Notes: generated by a model not told the origin, from the sequence alone. DNA of 64,000 nt from Paraburkholderia antibiotica (GCF_012927125.1 NZ_JABBFZ010000025.1:26011-90010); one strand, 5' to 3'; positions 9,064 to 18,486 are shown, counted from the stretch's first letter. Translations and numbers: made by a program.

Positions 9064-9367
9064 CGCGTTGCCGGTCAGTGACTGAGGGAAAAAGCGATTG
9101 GGCTAGCGTGCATGCGAAACCTCTCCTGCTGCGGGAAAACGAAACTCGCCGGCAACGGCGGCCGGCAAAGCGTGAGCTGATATGTGCAAGTACAAGGCAC
9201 AAATGCAGAGTGCAAATACAAGGCGTAAGTGCAATGTGCAGATGCGCGTTGAGAAAGATGGTACTTCGCACGCCGTAGACCGAATATGGGCGATCGCCCA
9301 AATACAGATGCCGATCGAAAGGCTATGCTTTGTCACATCCTTCGACTCCTTCGCTCGCAACGTTTCC
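9064..9367. promoter_or_regulatory. Divergent tagK/clpV intergenic region with imperfect 26-bp direct repeat
   Basis: This ~304-bp stretch separates the divergent tagK and clpV genes and should hold both promoters. It contains an imperfect tandem repeat of about 26 bp: copy one at 9184-9209, copy two at 9210-9235, and a partial third from 9236. Each copy opens with GTGCAA and contains TACAAGGC. The area is A-rich compared with the flanks. I see no unambiguous sigma-70 or sigma-54 pair. The repeat may bind a regulator; that is inference. Confidence 0.45.
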
Positions 9368-12061
9368 ATGTCTATTTCCCGCCACGCGCTGTTCGGCAAG
9401 CTCGGCGTGACGCTCTTCCGGAGCATCGAATCCGCTACCGCGTTTTCCAAGCTGCGCGGCAATCCGTATATCGAACTCGTGCACTGGCTGCATCAGTTGC
9501 TGGCGCAGACCGATAGCGATCTGCACCGGATCGTCAGGCACTGCGAAATCAGCCGCGAACTGCTCGAACGTGATCTGCAGGCGGCGCTCGCTGCGTTGCC
9601 GTCCGGTGCGAGTGCGTTGAGCGACTTCTCGCATCATGTCGAGACGGCGATCGAGCGCGCGTGGGTGGTGGCGACGCTCGCGTTTGGCGAGCGTCGGATT
9701 CGCGGCGCGTGGCTCGTGGCCGCGCTCGTCGAGACGCCGGAGTTGCGGCGCGTATTGCTGGCCATTTCGCCGCAATTCGGCAAGATCGCGGTGGACGGAC
9801 TACAGCAGGCATTGCCGGCATGGATCGCCGGTTCACCCGAAGCGGATGAAGCGCCCTACGATCAGAGCGACTTTTCGTCGGCACTCCCGGGAGAAGCATC
9901 CGGTGCGATGGCGGCGCCGGCGAAGGGCGCGGCGCTCGCGCAGTTCTGCACGGATCTCACCGCCCGCGCGCGCACCGGCGAAATCGATCCGGTGGTGGGC
10001 CGCGAACTCGAGATTCGTACGATGATCGACGTGCTGCTGCGCCGTCGCCAGAACAATCCATTGCTGACCGGTGACGCCGGCGTGGGTAAGACCGCGGTCG
10101 TCGAAGGGCTTGCACGCGCGATCGCCGCAGGCGAGGTGCCACCGAAGCTCGCCGACGTGCGGCTGCTGAGTCTCGACGTCGGTGCGCTGCTCGCGGGCGC
10201 GAGCATGAAGGGCGAGTTCGAGGCGCGGCTGAAATCCGTGCTCGAGGAGGCGACGAAGTCACCGGTGCCGGTCGTGCTGTTCGTCGACGAAATCCATACG
10301 CTAATCGGCGCAGGCGGCCAGGCTGGCACCGGCGACGCGGCGAACCTGCTGAAGCCGGCACTCGCACGCGGCACGTTGCGTACGATCGGTGCGACCACGT
10401 GGGCCGAATACAAGCGGCACATCGAGAAGGACCCGGCGCTCACGCGCCGTTTCCAGGTGTTACAGATTGCCGAGCCGGAGGAGTCGGCCGCGATCGACAT
10501 GGTGCGCGGGCTTGCACACACGCTTGCGAGCCATCACGGTGTCGTGGTGCTCGACGAGGCTATTCGCGCGGCTGTCACGCTGTCGCATCGCTATATTCCG
10601 TCGCGTCAGCTGCCCGATAAGGCAATCAGTCTGCTCGATACCGCGTGTGCGCGTGTCGCACTATCCCAGCACACGCCGCCGCGCGAACTGCAGCGGATTC
10701 GCGAACGCTTGCAGGCCGCGCGCGTCGAGGCCGAGTTGCTCGATAATGAGGCACGCATTGGCCTGGGTAACGAGGCGACGCTGGCCGAGGTCAACGCGAG
10801 CATTGCGATGCTGGAAATGGAGGAGCGCGCGGTCGAAGCCGCATGGCAGGCGCAGGCTGAAGCGGCGCAGGCGCTATGGAGCGCACGCGGCGCATTGAGC
10901 GCACCTACTGAGTCCACCGGAGCCGAAGTCGAAGCGCCAGGTCGCGCCACTACGTCGATCGCTACCTTGCGCGCGTTGGAAGAGACGTTGTCGAACCTGC
11001 AGGCGGATACACCATTGGTGTTTCCGGAAGTCGATGAAGCGATCGTTGCGGAAATCGTCTCGGACTGGACCGGCATTCCGACCGGGCGCATGGTCACCGA
11101 CGAAGTGAGCGCCGTCCAGCTGCTGCCCGCCACGCTGGCCGCGCGCGTGATCGGCCAGCACGGCGCGTTGCAGCAGATCGGCGAGCGCGTGCAGACCGCG
11201 CGTGCGGGTCTGGCCGATCCGCGCAAGCCGCTTGGCGTGTTTTTGCTCGCGGGGCCGTCCGGCGTCGGTAAAACCGAAACCGCGCTCGCCTTGGCCGAGG
11301 CGCTTTACGGCGGCGAGCAGAACCTGATCACGATCAACATGAGCGAGTATCAGGAGGCGCATACGGTGTCGGGGCTCAAGGGCGCGCCGCCCGGTTACGT
11401 CGGTTATGGCGAGGGTGGCGTACTGACCGAGGCTGTGCGCCGACGCCCCTATTCGGTGGTGTTGCTCGATGAGATCGAAAAGGCGCATGGCGACGTGCAC
11501 GAAATGTTTTACCAGGTGCTCGACAAGGGCTACATGGAAGACGGCGATGGACGCTATATCGACTTCCGCAACACGACCATCCTGATGACGAGCAACGTCG
11601 GTTCGGATCTGACCGCGAGCCTGTGCGCGGACGAAATGCTCGCGCCGGATCTCGACGCTTTGCGCTCGGCGCTGACGCCGGATCTGCTGAAAGCGTTTCC
11701 GGCGGCGTTTCTCGGCCGGGTGACGGTGGTGCCGTATCGTCCGCTGGGCCAGGATTCGCTCGCGCACATCGTGCGGCTGCACCTGGATCGTGTGGTTCGG
11801 CGTATGGCGGACAACAACAGCATCGAGCTGAGCTATGCGTCGGAGGTGGTCGACTACATCGTCGGACGTTGTCTCGTGCAGGAGACGGGTGCGCGCTTGC
11901 TAATCGGTTTTATCGAGCAGCACATCCTGCCGCGTCTCGCGCGGCAATGGCTCGATGCGTTTGCATCAAAAAGCGCGCTGACCCATATCGCGATCGACGT
12001 GGTTGATCCGGCCGCAGCACCTGCCGAGGCACTCGTGTTCAAGTCGTCCTGCGCGACATAG
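9368..12061 (+). CDS. tssH: T6SS sheath-disassembly AAA+ ATPase ClpV/TssH
   Basis: 897 residues, normal for ClpV. The start is set at MSISRHALFGKLG, the family N-terminus; 62 upstream codons are open but overlap the A-rich repeats. Domains: N-domain (about 1-160) binding the contracted TssC sheath; AAA1 with Walker A GDAGVGKTA near residue 235 and Walker B VVLFVDEIH; a Clp-type coiled-coil middle region; AAA2 with Walker A GPSGVGKTE near 629 and SVVLLDEIEKAH; and a C-terminal D2-small domain. It recycles contracted TssBC sheath in the cytoplasm. It is alone on the plus strand, divergent from the other T6SS genes. Both ATPase sites look intact. Confidence 0.95.
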   Translation: MSISRHALFGKLGVTLFRSIESATAFSKLRGNPYIELVHWLHQLLAQTDSDLHRIVRHCEISRELLERDLQAALAALPSGASALSDFSHHVETAIERAWVVATLAFGERRIRGAWLVAALVETPELRRVLLAISPQFGKIAVDGLQQALPAWIAGSPEADEAPYDQSDFSSALPGEASGAMAAPAKGAALAQFCTDLTARARTGEIDPVVGRELEIRTMIDVLLRRRQNNPLLTGDAGVGKTAVVEGLARAIAAGEVPPKLADVRLLSLDVGALLAGASMKGEFEARLKSVLEEATKSPVPVVLFVDEIHTLIGAGGQAGTGDAANLLKPALARGTLRTIGATTWAEYKRHIEKDPALTRRFQVLQIAEPEESAAIDMVRGLAHTLASHHGVVVLDEAIRAAVTLSHRYIPSRQLPDKAISLLDTACARVALSQHTPPRELQRIRERLQAARVEAELLDNEARIGLGNEATLAEVNASIAMLEMEERAVEAAWQAQAEAAQALWSARGALSAPTESTGAEVEAPGRATTSIATLRALEETLSNLQADTPLVFPEVDEAIVAEIVSDWTGIPTGRMVTDEVSAVQLLPATLAARVIGQHGALQQIGERVQTARAGLADPRKPLGVFLLAGPSGVGKTETALALAEALYGGEQNLITINMSEYQEAHTVSGLKGAPPGYVGYGEGGVLTEAVRRRPYSVVLLDEIEKAHGDVHEMFYQVLDKGYMEDGDGRYIDFRNTTILMTSNVGSDLTASLCADEMLAPDLDALRSALTPDLLKAFPAAFLGRVTVVPYRPLGQDSLAHIVRLHLDRVVRRMADNNSIELSYASEVVDYIVGRCLVQETGARLLIGFIEQHILPRLARQWLDAFASKSALTHIAIDVVDPAAAPAEALVFKSSCAT

Positions 12062-12363
12062 CCGGGAGACGGTGTCTGAGGGTGCCTGAGGCGTCCGGAG
12101 CGACTTATTTTGAGGTTGGGACTCTTTTCGGACTACGCCGATAGCGAGCGGCCGTCGCGGACATTACCATGCTGCCTCCCTTCGCATAGAGGGGAAGATA
12201 GCCGCTGCGTCGCTCGTCCAGATGAAACATCGGGCCAAAACAGCGAGCTTGTGCAATTGCATTGATCTCTCGCAAGCATTGCTAAATCGGTGTGTTGACT
12301 TCACACAGGTTTTAGCGCTGCGAACTTTGTTCGCGGGATTGTCCTGAACCTCAAGTCGAACCG
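12062..12363. other. Intergenic region downstream of clpV, no gene seen
   Basis: About 300 bp without a supported gene or RNA. A short dyad GTGTG-TTGACTT-CACAC around 12290-12306 is the only structured element I noticed. It could be part of a promoter for the small membrane ORF that follows, but no matching -10 box is convincing. Confidence 0.4.
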
Positions 12364-12600
12364 ATGTCGGTCGTGAACTACACGTTTGCTCTTCGTTTTT
12401 TTGCCGTCATGTTGACGGTGCTATCCGCCGTACTCGCAACGCTCGTGATACGGCGCGATCCGATGCCCGTGTGCGACATGGCCAGCATCGGCGCGTTGCC
12501 GCGTATGCGCTGGCCGGGCATCTGGATGCGGACCGGCGTCGTGTGTCTGTGTGCGTCGCTTGTTCTGATCCTGATGATCGGCGATCTTTTTATCGATTAA
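12364..12600 (+). CDS. Small hypothetical membrane protein
   Basis: 78 residues with two predicted membrane spans: residues ~8-28 (ALRFFAVMLTVLSAVLATLVI) and ~55-75 (TGVVCLCASLVLILMIG). The loop between them is short and basic/aromatic. I do not recognise a family. It is followed 58 bp later by an even smaller hydrophobic ORF. The start ATG lacks a clear Shine-Dalgarno. Composition is consistent with the neighbouring coding DNA, so expression is plausible but unproven. Confidence 0.45.
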   Translation: MSVVNYTFALRFFAVMLTVLSAVLATLVIRRDPMPVCDMASIGALPRMRWPGIWMRTGVVCLCASLVLILMIGDLFID

Positions 12601-12658
12601 TTTTCAACGCTGAGCCGGCTCGATGAGCCACGTATAAAGGCTCAGCGACTCCTCGCAT

Positions 12659-12736
12659 ATGGAACTCTCCCAAACCTGGGCACTGTTACTCTCAGTGTTC
12701 GTCTTTTATTGCGCGGTTCTCGTCTGGCGTCGATGA
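12659..12736 (+). CDS. Possible 25-residue membrane microprotein
   Basis: The ORF from ATG 12659 encodes MELSQTWALLLSVFVFYCAV followed by LVWRR. This is a single hydrophobic span ending in a positively charged tail, the layout of small accessory subunits or membrane microproteins. It lies just downstream of the 78-residue membrane ORF on the same strand. No strong ribosome binding site and no recognised family, so it could be a chance ORF. Confidence 0.25.
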   Translation: MELSQTWALLLSVFVFYCAVLVWRR

Positions 12737-12896
12737 GACGGCGAAGCCGGTATCACCGGCTTGAGCCGCTGTGTCTGTCGAGCTGGCGCTGCTTTCCTCG
12801 CGCCCAATCACGCTGTTCCCACTAAATCTCGTCAAATAACGCTGACTTGCGTCGATTGCTCCGCAAGGACCAATCATGAGGTCCAACGCCGCGGCG

Positions 12897-15800
12897 TTAG
12901 TCCTGAGTCAGCTCATCCTCATGCATGTCGCGCAGATGGGTGGCAATGTCCAGGTCACCGACACTGGCTAGCCCCGTTCGCTTGATGCGGATTTCGAGCG
13001 CGGTGCAATGTTCGACGAGTGCATGTCGCCGGAATACACCGAGCGCGCCGACCAGCGAATGCAGTTCTGCGAGCACGCGCGTCGTATCGTTATTGCGTTG
13101 AGCGGTAGCAATGGCGGCGAGCGACGCATCGAACGAATCCAGGAAGGTTTGTCGCAGCGCGGGCGATAGCGGCCGGCCGCCGAGTAGTTCTTCCGAGCCG
13201 TCCGCGCTGACTGGGCGCCCCGCTGCGTTATCGACGGGCGAGGGCAGCGGCGTCCCCGCAATAGCGAGGCCGGTGACTTCGGCGACGGTCGTCCGCAAAC
13301 GCGCAAGCGACAACGGCTTCGTGATCATCCGTGCGACTCCCGCTGCTTCGCAGCGTTCACGCTCTTCCGGCGTGACCGATGCGGTCGCCGCGATCACCGG
13401 CATGCGCGGCCAGCGCTGGCGAACCTTACGCGCGAGCGCGTAGCCGTCTATCACCGGCATCGACAGATCGGTTACGAGTACGTCGAAGGTTTCGCGCGAT
13501 AGCCATGCGAGCGCGCGCGCGCCATCTTCGACGACCGTCGCGTCGCAGCCGAGCATCGCGAACTGCTCTTCAAACAGGCGGCGGTTGGTCGTGTTGTCCT
13601 CGGCGACGAGCACCCTGAGCCGGCGCGGCAGCAGGCGCGGCGGCTCGATCGTCAGCGCGAGTGGCAGGTTGCGAAGTGTGTGCTGCAACGCCTGCGCGAG
13701 CGCCGCGAGACTGTAGTCCGACACCCGCACGAGCCGGCCCGTTGCGACCGGATGCAGCGGACCGTCAGCACTGCAATCGATCACCCACGATGCACCTTCG
13801 ATCAGCCGGTTCTCGTCGTCCGCATGCCATGTCTCGCGGCCGCCGAGCAGGATGAGCGTACGGCTGCGCTCGAGCGTTGCGGTATCGACCTGCACCGGGT
13901 GCTGATACGCGTTGACCGTGAGTCCCCACGCGTGCAGCGCGCTCGCTGCATACGCATGCGAAGCTTCGCTGGCCGCCACCAGCGTGACCATTTCAGCGGC
14001 GAATTGCGGCATCTCGGGAGCGGCCTGCGGCTCGCCGAGCGGTACGCGCACGGTGAAGCAGCTACCACTGCCGGGCTCGCTGCGCATCGTGATCTGGCCG
14101 CCCATTGCCTGCGTGAGCCGCGCGCACAGCGCGAGGCCCAGACCCGTGCCACCGAAGCGGCGATTGATCGATCTGTCCGCCTGGCTGAACGGCTGGAAGA
14201 TCGCGGCCTGCTGCCGCGCGCTCATGCCGATGCCGGTGTCCTCGACCTCGATCTGCAGGTTGAGCCCCTCGGGAATCGACATATCGGGCACCGAGACGCG
14301 CAGCTTCACCTCGCCGCGCTCGGTGAACTTGATCGCATTCGACAGCAGGTTGTTGATCACCTGACCGAGCCGCGTCGGGTCGCCGCGCATCGGCTGCGAC
14401 ACGGCGACGCCGAGGTTCGCGACGAGCTGCAGGTCCTTCGCCTGGGCGCTCGGCGCGAACATGGTCAGCGAGCGCGTGACGACTTCGAGCGCGTCGAACT
14501 CGATGTCTTCGAGCGTCATCTCGCCGGCTTCGATCTTCGAGAAGTCGAGTACGTCGCTGATGATGCCGAGCAGCCCCTCCGACGACGCGCGGATCGTCGC
14601 GAGCCGGTCGTGTTGCAGCGGGTCCAGCGACGATTGCGCGAGCAGTTCGAGATTACCGAGCACCGCGTTCAACGGCGTGCGGATCTCATGGCTCATCGCG
14701 GCCAGAAACGCGGACTTCGCGGCGTTGGCCAGGTCGGCGGCTTCGCGTGCTTCGCGCAGATTCTGTTCGAGGCGCTTGTGCGCGGTCACGTCGGTGAACG
14801 AGACCACCAGCACGTCCTCGCCCTGATAGCGTGACGGTGTGGCGCTGACGGCGAGGTCGATCGAATCGCTGTCGCGGGTGGGCAGCGACATCTCTTCCTG
14901 AAGCACCTCGTCGTGGTGCTCGCCGTTTTGCGCGCGCGAACGATAGCGCGCGGCCAGCTCCGCCGACAGCGTCGGCGCCGGCACGACGACGCGCCGCGCG
15001 GTGTTGACCATGGTCGGGCTGCGCAATAGCGGCATGCCGTCCTTCAGCGCGATCAGCCCGAGCCCGACCGGCGCGGTTTCGATCAGCGTGCGGCTCAGCT
15101 GTTCGCTTTCGAACAGGCGTTGCGAGCGATCGAGCGCGGGACGAAACACGCGCTTTCTGAACGACATCAGGAAGGTCCACGCGGCGATCAGCATCAGCAG
15201 CGTCATTGCCGCGCCGAGTCCGAGTCGCAGCCCGATGCCGGCGATGATTTCGTGCCACGTGCAGGTATGCACGAGCGTCCAGCCGGTGTCGCCGAGCGGG
15301 CTGACGATCGTCAGGACGCCGTGATGCCACGATTCGCCGAGCGTCGTCTTCATGGCCAGCGCGCGCTGCGAGTCGATGAGCGCCGCATCGCGCGCGAGCG
15401 GGATCGTGCTGTCGACGATGGTGCCGTTGCCGGCGACGATCATATAGATGCCACCGAAGCGCGCGTCGGCCGCAAGCGGCGCAGTGAGGAAGTCGGGTTC
15501 GTATTCGGTGACGACCATCGCGAATGGCACGTCGTTGTGCAGCAGCGGCGCGACGAGACGGATTGTCGGCTTGCCGGTCAGTGGGCTGATGGCGGGCGGA
15601 ACCCAGAACAGTTGCCGATGCGTCTGGCTGTCCGGCCCCGGATGGTTGGCGGCGAGGTTGCCGAGACCGTCGGCGAGCGCGGCCATCAGCCGTTCGCGAT
15701 CGGCCGCCGTGGCGGTGGCCGGCCACGGCGCGTCGGACAGCGGTGAAGGCATGATGCCGGCAATGTTGTAATCGATGCCGTAGAAGTAACCGGGCAGTTG

Positions 15801-16262
15801 TCGCCCGCGCGCGAGCGAATGCACGGTGTGAGAGTGGCTTAACTGCTTCGCAAGGGCCAGATAGCGGCGCAGCGTCTCGTCCGGCAGCGTGTTGGCGTTG
15901 ATCGCGAACAGGCGCTGTTGCGTTTCGGTCGGTGTCGGCTGAAGCAGGACCTCGCCATCCTGCTTGCGGAACTCGTCGACGAGTGCCTGATTGCCCTTCG
16001 CACCGGTCGACCAGGCCAGCTCCGAGCCCACGAGCCCGATACGGAACGATGCTTCGCCCGCGCGGATCTGCTCCATGACCCGGTCGTGATAAACGACGAA
16101 GTCCTGGCGCTCGGTGGCCACGTGTGCGCGCACCGCCGAGAGCATCGCGAGCGTGAACGCGATCAGCATCATCAGGGTCGTCACTACGCCGCCGCCGAAC
16201 ACGAGCAGCCGCTTGTAGCGGCGCAATTGATTCAGGACGTTGTAAGAAGAGATGGACGACAT
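12897..16262 (-). CDS. Orphan hybrid sensor histidine kinase (HisKA-HATPase-REC-Hpt)
   Basis: 1121 residues. Order: membrane span ~19-41; periplasmic sensor region ~42-340; second span near 350 (LRLGLGAAMTLLMLIAAWTFLM); PAS-like region ~385-490; HisKA with phospho-acceptor His in MSHEIRTPLNAVLGNLELL near 525; HATPase_c with DTGIGMS and FGGTGLGLAL; receiver with Asp in VLVTDLSMPVIDGYALA near 929; and Hpt with His in LHSLVGALGVF near 1067. This is a full internal His-Asp-His phosphorelay of the BvgS/EvgS/RcsC type. No response regulator gene is adjacent, so the output partner lies elsewhere. The sensed ligand is unknown. An ATG at 16262 and normal length support the start. Confidence 0.92.
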   Translation of the reverse strand: MSSISSYNVLNQLRRYKRLLVFGGGVVTTLMMLIAFTLAMLSAVRAHVATERQDFVVYHDRVMEQIRAGEASFRIGLVGSELAWSTGAKGNQALVDEFRKQDGEVLLQPTPTETQQRLFAINANTLPDETLRRYLALAKQLSHSHTVHSLARGRQLPGYFYGIDYNIAGIMPSPLSDAPWPATATAADRERLMAALADGLGNLAANHPGPDSQTHRQLFWVPPAISPLTGKPTIRLVAPLLHNDVPFAMVVTEYEPDFLTAPLAADARFGGIYMIVAGNGTIVDSTIPLARDAALIDSQRALAMKTTLGESWHHGVLTIVSPLGDTGWTLVHTCTWHEIIAGIGLRLGLGAAMTLLMLIAAWTFLMSFRKRVFRPALDRSQRLFESEQLSRTLIETAPVGLGLIALKDGMPLLRSPTMVNTARRVVVPAPTLSAELAARYRSRAQNGEHHDEVLQEEMSLPTRDSDSIDLAVSATPSRYQGEDVLVVSFTDVTAHKRLEQNLREAREAADLANAAKSAFLAAMSHEIRTPLNAVLGNLELLAQSSLDPLQHDRLATIRASSEGLLGIISDVLDFSKIEAGEMTLEDIEFDALEVVTRSLTMFAPSAQAKDLQLVANLGVAVSQPMRGDPTRLGQVINNLLSNAIKFTERGEVKLRVSVPDMSIPEGLNLQIEVEDTGIGMSARQQAAIFQPFSQADRSINRRFGGTGLGLALCARLTQAMGGQITMRSEPGSGSCFTVRVPLGEPQAAPEMPQFAAEMVTLVAASEASHAYAASALHAWGLTVNAYQHPVQVDTATLERSRTLILLGGRETWHADDENRLIEGASWVIDCSADGPLHPVATGRLVRVSDYSLAALAQALQHTLRNLPLALTIEPPRLLPRRLRVLVAEDNTTNRRLFEEQFAMLGCDATVVEDGARALAWLSRETFDVLVTDLSMPVIDGYALARKVRQRWPRMPVIAATASVTPEERERCEAAGVARMITKPLSLARLRTTVAEVTGLAIAGTPLPSPVDNAAGRPVSADGSEELLGGRPLSPALRQTFLDSFDASLAAIATAQRNNDTTRVLAELHSLVGALGVFRRHALVEHCTALEIRIKRTGLASVGDLDIATHLRDMHEDELTQD

Positions 16263-17245
16263 GACGATACCGGTACGGTCTACAGACGGGCGCGTGTGCG
16301 TGTAAATGAAGCGTTAAAAAGCAAGCTGTAGCGCGCCGACTTTTTCGATTTCCCGGTAAGGCGAGTTGACCAGATGATTTCACCCCATTAAATAGGACAA
16401 GTACGATTTGATAGTTTTTTGATTTGAGAAAAATCAAATTATGTGCGATACATGCGTGCAAATATGCCTTTTGTGGGTGTTTGTGGGCGCTCAAAAATCC
16501 GGTAATAAGTGGCCGTCAGTGCGTTTCGTTCAACCGCTGCATGCCTGCGTTCACGCGCTGCGAAGTGGACGTGGCGCGGCTCAATACCGTTGGTCCCGCG
16601 CGACACGATCCTCGAAGAATCCGCCGCGCGAAATCGCCGCGCAATTCGATGCGCATGACGGTGATGCTCGGTGGGTGAAAGGCTGCGCGCAGGGAATCGC
16701 GATGCGCAGGTCCGGCGGCAAGCGACGCGAGTCGGTCCAGATTACAAAAGCGGACTGAGCGTATCCGGCCGGCAGATGGGAGCCGCAAGATCCGGCGAAG
16801 ACCTGGGCCGGCACGTCGTCATTCGATGGCGGCATCGCAAGCACTTCCTTGCGATTTATCCTGTCGCTGCATAAGTGTCGATTGCCGGTGTTTTTTGTGC
16901 CATGAATCCGAATTCGCGATCGAACGGAATCCTCAAAAAGTGCTCGCGCTATTGGGGCCGGTTAAGCTATAAATCTGAAAAGATCGTATCGATCAGCGAG
17001 CGCGCGCGACGCGAGGAGGCGAGATGGAATACACGCTGAATTATTCGGTTTGTCGCTTGAAGCGATTTGCTGTGGTTTATGCGCGTCTTTTATATCGTCG
17101 CTACGAATTCTGGTGCGCAATCGACATGCGCTCATGGTAAATTTTCAGCGCTGCTATGCAGACGCATACACTATTCATAGCGGGCAACCATAGATCGAAA
17201 ACTGTTAAGCCTTTCAATTGCAACCGGAATGACTGGAGAACAAGA
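16263..17245. other. Long intergenic region with AT-rich hairpin, no supported gene
   Basis: Nearly 1 kb between the divergent kinase and the PLDc_N gene. Several short ORFs occur but none has family-like sequence or a good start. The first ~180 bp upstream of the kinase are AT-rich and include a perfect 8-bp stem TTTGATTT / AAATCAAA (16418-16425 and 16431-16438, 5-nt loop). It may be a regulator site for the kinase promoter. A TATAAAT-like box lies near 16970 and may belong to the downstream gene. No tRNA or known ncRNA recognised. Confidence 0.4.
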
Positions 17246-17629
17246 ATGCTTTTTTTTAATGACGGTTTCACATTCACGAATTTTCTGGCCGACGCCTTTT
17301 CCATCTTCATCTTTATTCTGTGGTTCTGGCTATTCATTACCGTGTCGAGCGACCTGTTCCGCCGTCATGACGTGTCGGGATGGGGCAAAGTGCTTTGGGT
17401 GATTTTCCTGATCATCCTGCCGTATATCGGCATCTTCGCGTATCTGCTCACGCAGCATCGCGGCATGGCGGAGCGCAATCAGGCGCGGGCTAAACAGGTG
17501 CGCGACGATCTGCGCCACGTGGTGGGCTTCAGTGTCGCCGACGAACTGGAAAAGCTCGACAAGCTGAAGGCGTCCGGTTCGATTTCCGCCGACGAGTACA
17601 CGCGTCTGCGCGCAAAGCTGATGGAATAA
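17246..17629 (+). CDS. PLDc_N / SHOCT domain membrane protein
   Basis: 127 residues, start at the ATG with TGGAGAACAAGA upstream. Two membrane spans (residues ~14-34 FLADAFSIFIFILWFWLFI and ~48-68 VLWVIFLIILPYIGIFAYLL) with FRRHDVSGWGKVLW between them form the phospholipase D-nuclease N-terminal domain, a misnomer for a membrane module without catalytic residues. The C-terminal ~28 residues (ELEKLDKLKASGSISADEY..RLRAKLM) are a SHOCT oligomerisation motif. The function of such proteins is largely unknown; envelope or stress roles are proposed. Monocistronic here. Confidence 0.85.
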   Translation: MLFFNDGFTFTNFLADAFSIFIFILWFWLFITVSSDLFRRHDVSGWGKVLWVIFLIILPYIGIFAYLLTQHRGMAERNQARAKQVRDDLRHVVGFSVADELEKLDKLKASGSISADEYTRLRAKLME

Positions 17630-17708
17630 GCGCAGCGCAGTTTCATCGCGGCCAGCGGCGAACGCAGCGCGGAGGTGAGGTGTGCGTTCGGTTCATCGCT
17701 GGCTGCGG

Positions 17709-17777
17709 CGTTGAAAGCGTAACGTCGAAGTAATGTTGAAGCATGAGGTTGAAGCGCGCGGTTGAAGCGCAGCGTCG
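17709..17777 (+). repeat. Degenerate GTTGAAGC repeat cluster
   Basis: GTTGAA-containing units occur at about 17710, 17735, 17748 and 17761, with GTCGAA variants between them. They lie 130-200 bp upstream of the lipoprotein gene. Spacing is irregular, so this looks like slippage-derived sequence rather than an operator array. Confidence 0.4.
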
Positions 17778-17906
17778 AAACGGACCATGCGCCAGGATGG
17801 TATCAACGCGGTGCGGCGGGACCTCGAGCCCGCGCCATTCGCACGGCAGGGTGAGCGCGATTCACACGCATCGCGCGACCGAACGAAAAGGTACTGGGGG
17901 AAATTC

Positions 17907-18461
17907 ATGTCGATCCGCGCAGCCCACGTTCCCGATTCCGCCGAGCGGGTCACCCGCGTGTCGCTGACCGTACGCCGCGCGGCGCTTGCATGTATGGCGG
18001 CGCTGATGCTCGGCGCGTGCGCGCAGCCGTGGCAGCAATTCCAGGCCGGGCAGGATCAGTCAGCGATCGTCGCCCGTCTGGGGCCGCCGCGCGAAGTGTA
18101 TAACCTGCCCGACGGTGGCCGTCGTCTGATGTGGCCGACCCAGCCGATGGGCTCGACCACCGTCGCCGCCGACATCGACGCGTCCGGCAAGATCGTCAAC
18201 GTGCGTCAGGTGTTGCAGTTGAGCGAATTCAATCGCGCGGAAATCGGCAAATGGACGCGCGACGACGTCCTGATCAATTTCGGCCGCCCCGTGGACACGG
18301 CGTTTTTCCGCCGGACGCAACGCGAGGTCTGGTCGTACCGCTACGTCGAAAACAACATCACCCCGCTGCTGTTCAATTTTTCGTTCGACACCGACGGCGT
18401 GTTGCGCGAAACGTTGCGCACGCCCGATCCGTTGCGCGATCGCGATCTGCGCCGCTTCTGA
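17907..18461 (+). CDS. SmpA/OmlA-like outer-membrane lipoprotein
   Basis: 184 residues from the ATG with GGGGGAAATTC upstream. Residues ~22-37 form a signal peptide ending in the lipobox LGAC (Cys about 38), so a lipoprotein is expected. The rest has two BamE/SmpA-like repeats: IVARLGPPREVYNLPDGGRR and DVLINFGRPVDTAFFRRTQREVWSYRY. Such domains assist envelope protein assembly, but the exact role is unknown. The region upstream (17700-17770) contains several GTTGAAGC-like repeats. The stop codon lies in a 12-bp tandem repeat that supplies three in-frame TGA codons. Confidence 0.8.
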   Translation: MSIRAAHVPDSAERVTRVSLTVRRAALACMAALMLGACAQPWQQFQAGQDQSAIVARLGPPREVYNLPDGGRRLMWPTQPMGSTTVAADIDASGKIVNVRQVLQLSEFNRAEIGKWTRDDVLINFGRPVDTAFFRRTQREVWSYRYVENNITPLLFNFSFDTDGVLRETLRTPDPLRDRDLRRF

Positions 18462-18486
18462 AGCTGCTTCTGAGCCTGCTTCTGAA
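18455..18486 (+). repeat. 12-bp tandem repeat spanning the lipoprotein stop codon
   Basis: CTTCTGA occurs at 18455-18461, 18467-18473 and 18479-18485 with a 12-bp period. Because 12 is a multiple of three, each TGA is in frame with the upstream gene, giving three consecutive stops. Confidence 0.7.

Noticed and set aside
9182..9367. 62-codon N-terminal extension of clpV
   Set aside because: Overlaps the promoter repeats and is unlike any ClpV N-terminus; MSISRHALFGKL is the family start.
16424..16844. Short ORFs in the intergenic region between the kinase and the PLDc_N gene
   Set aside because: No family resemblance, no ribosome binding sites, Cys/Arg-biased composition.
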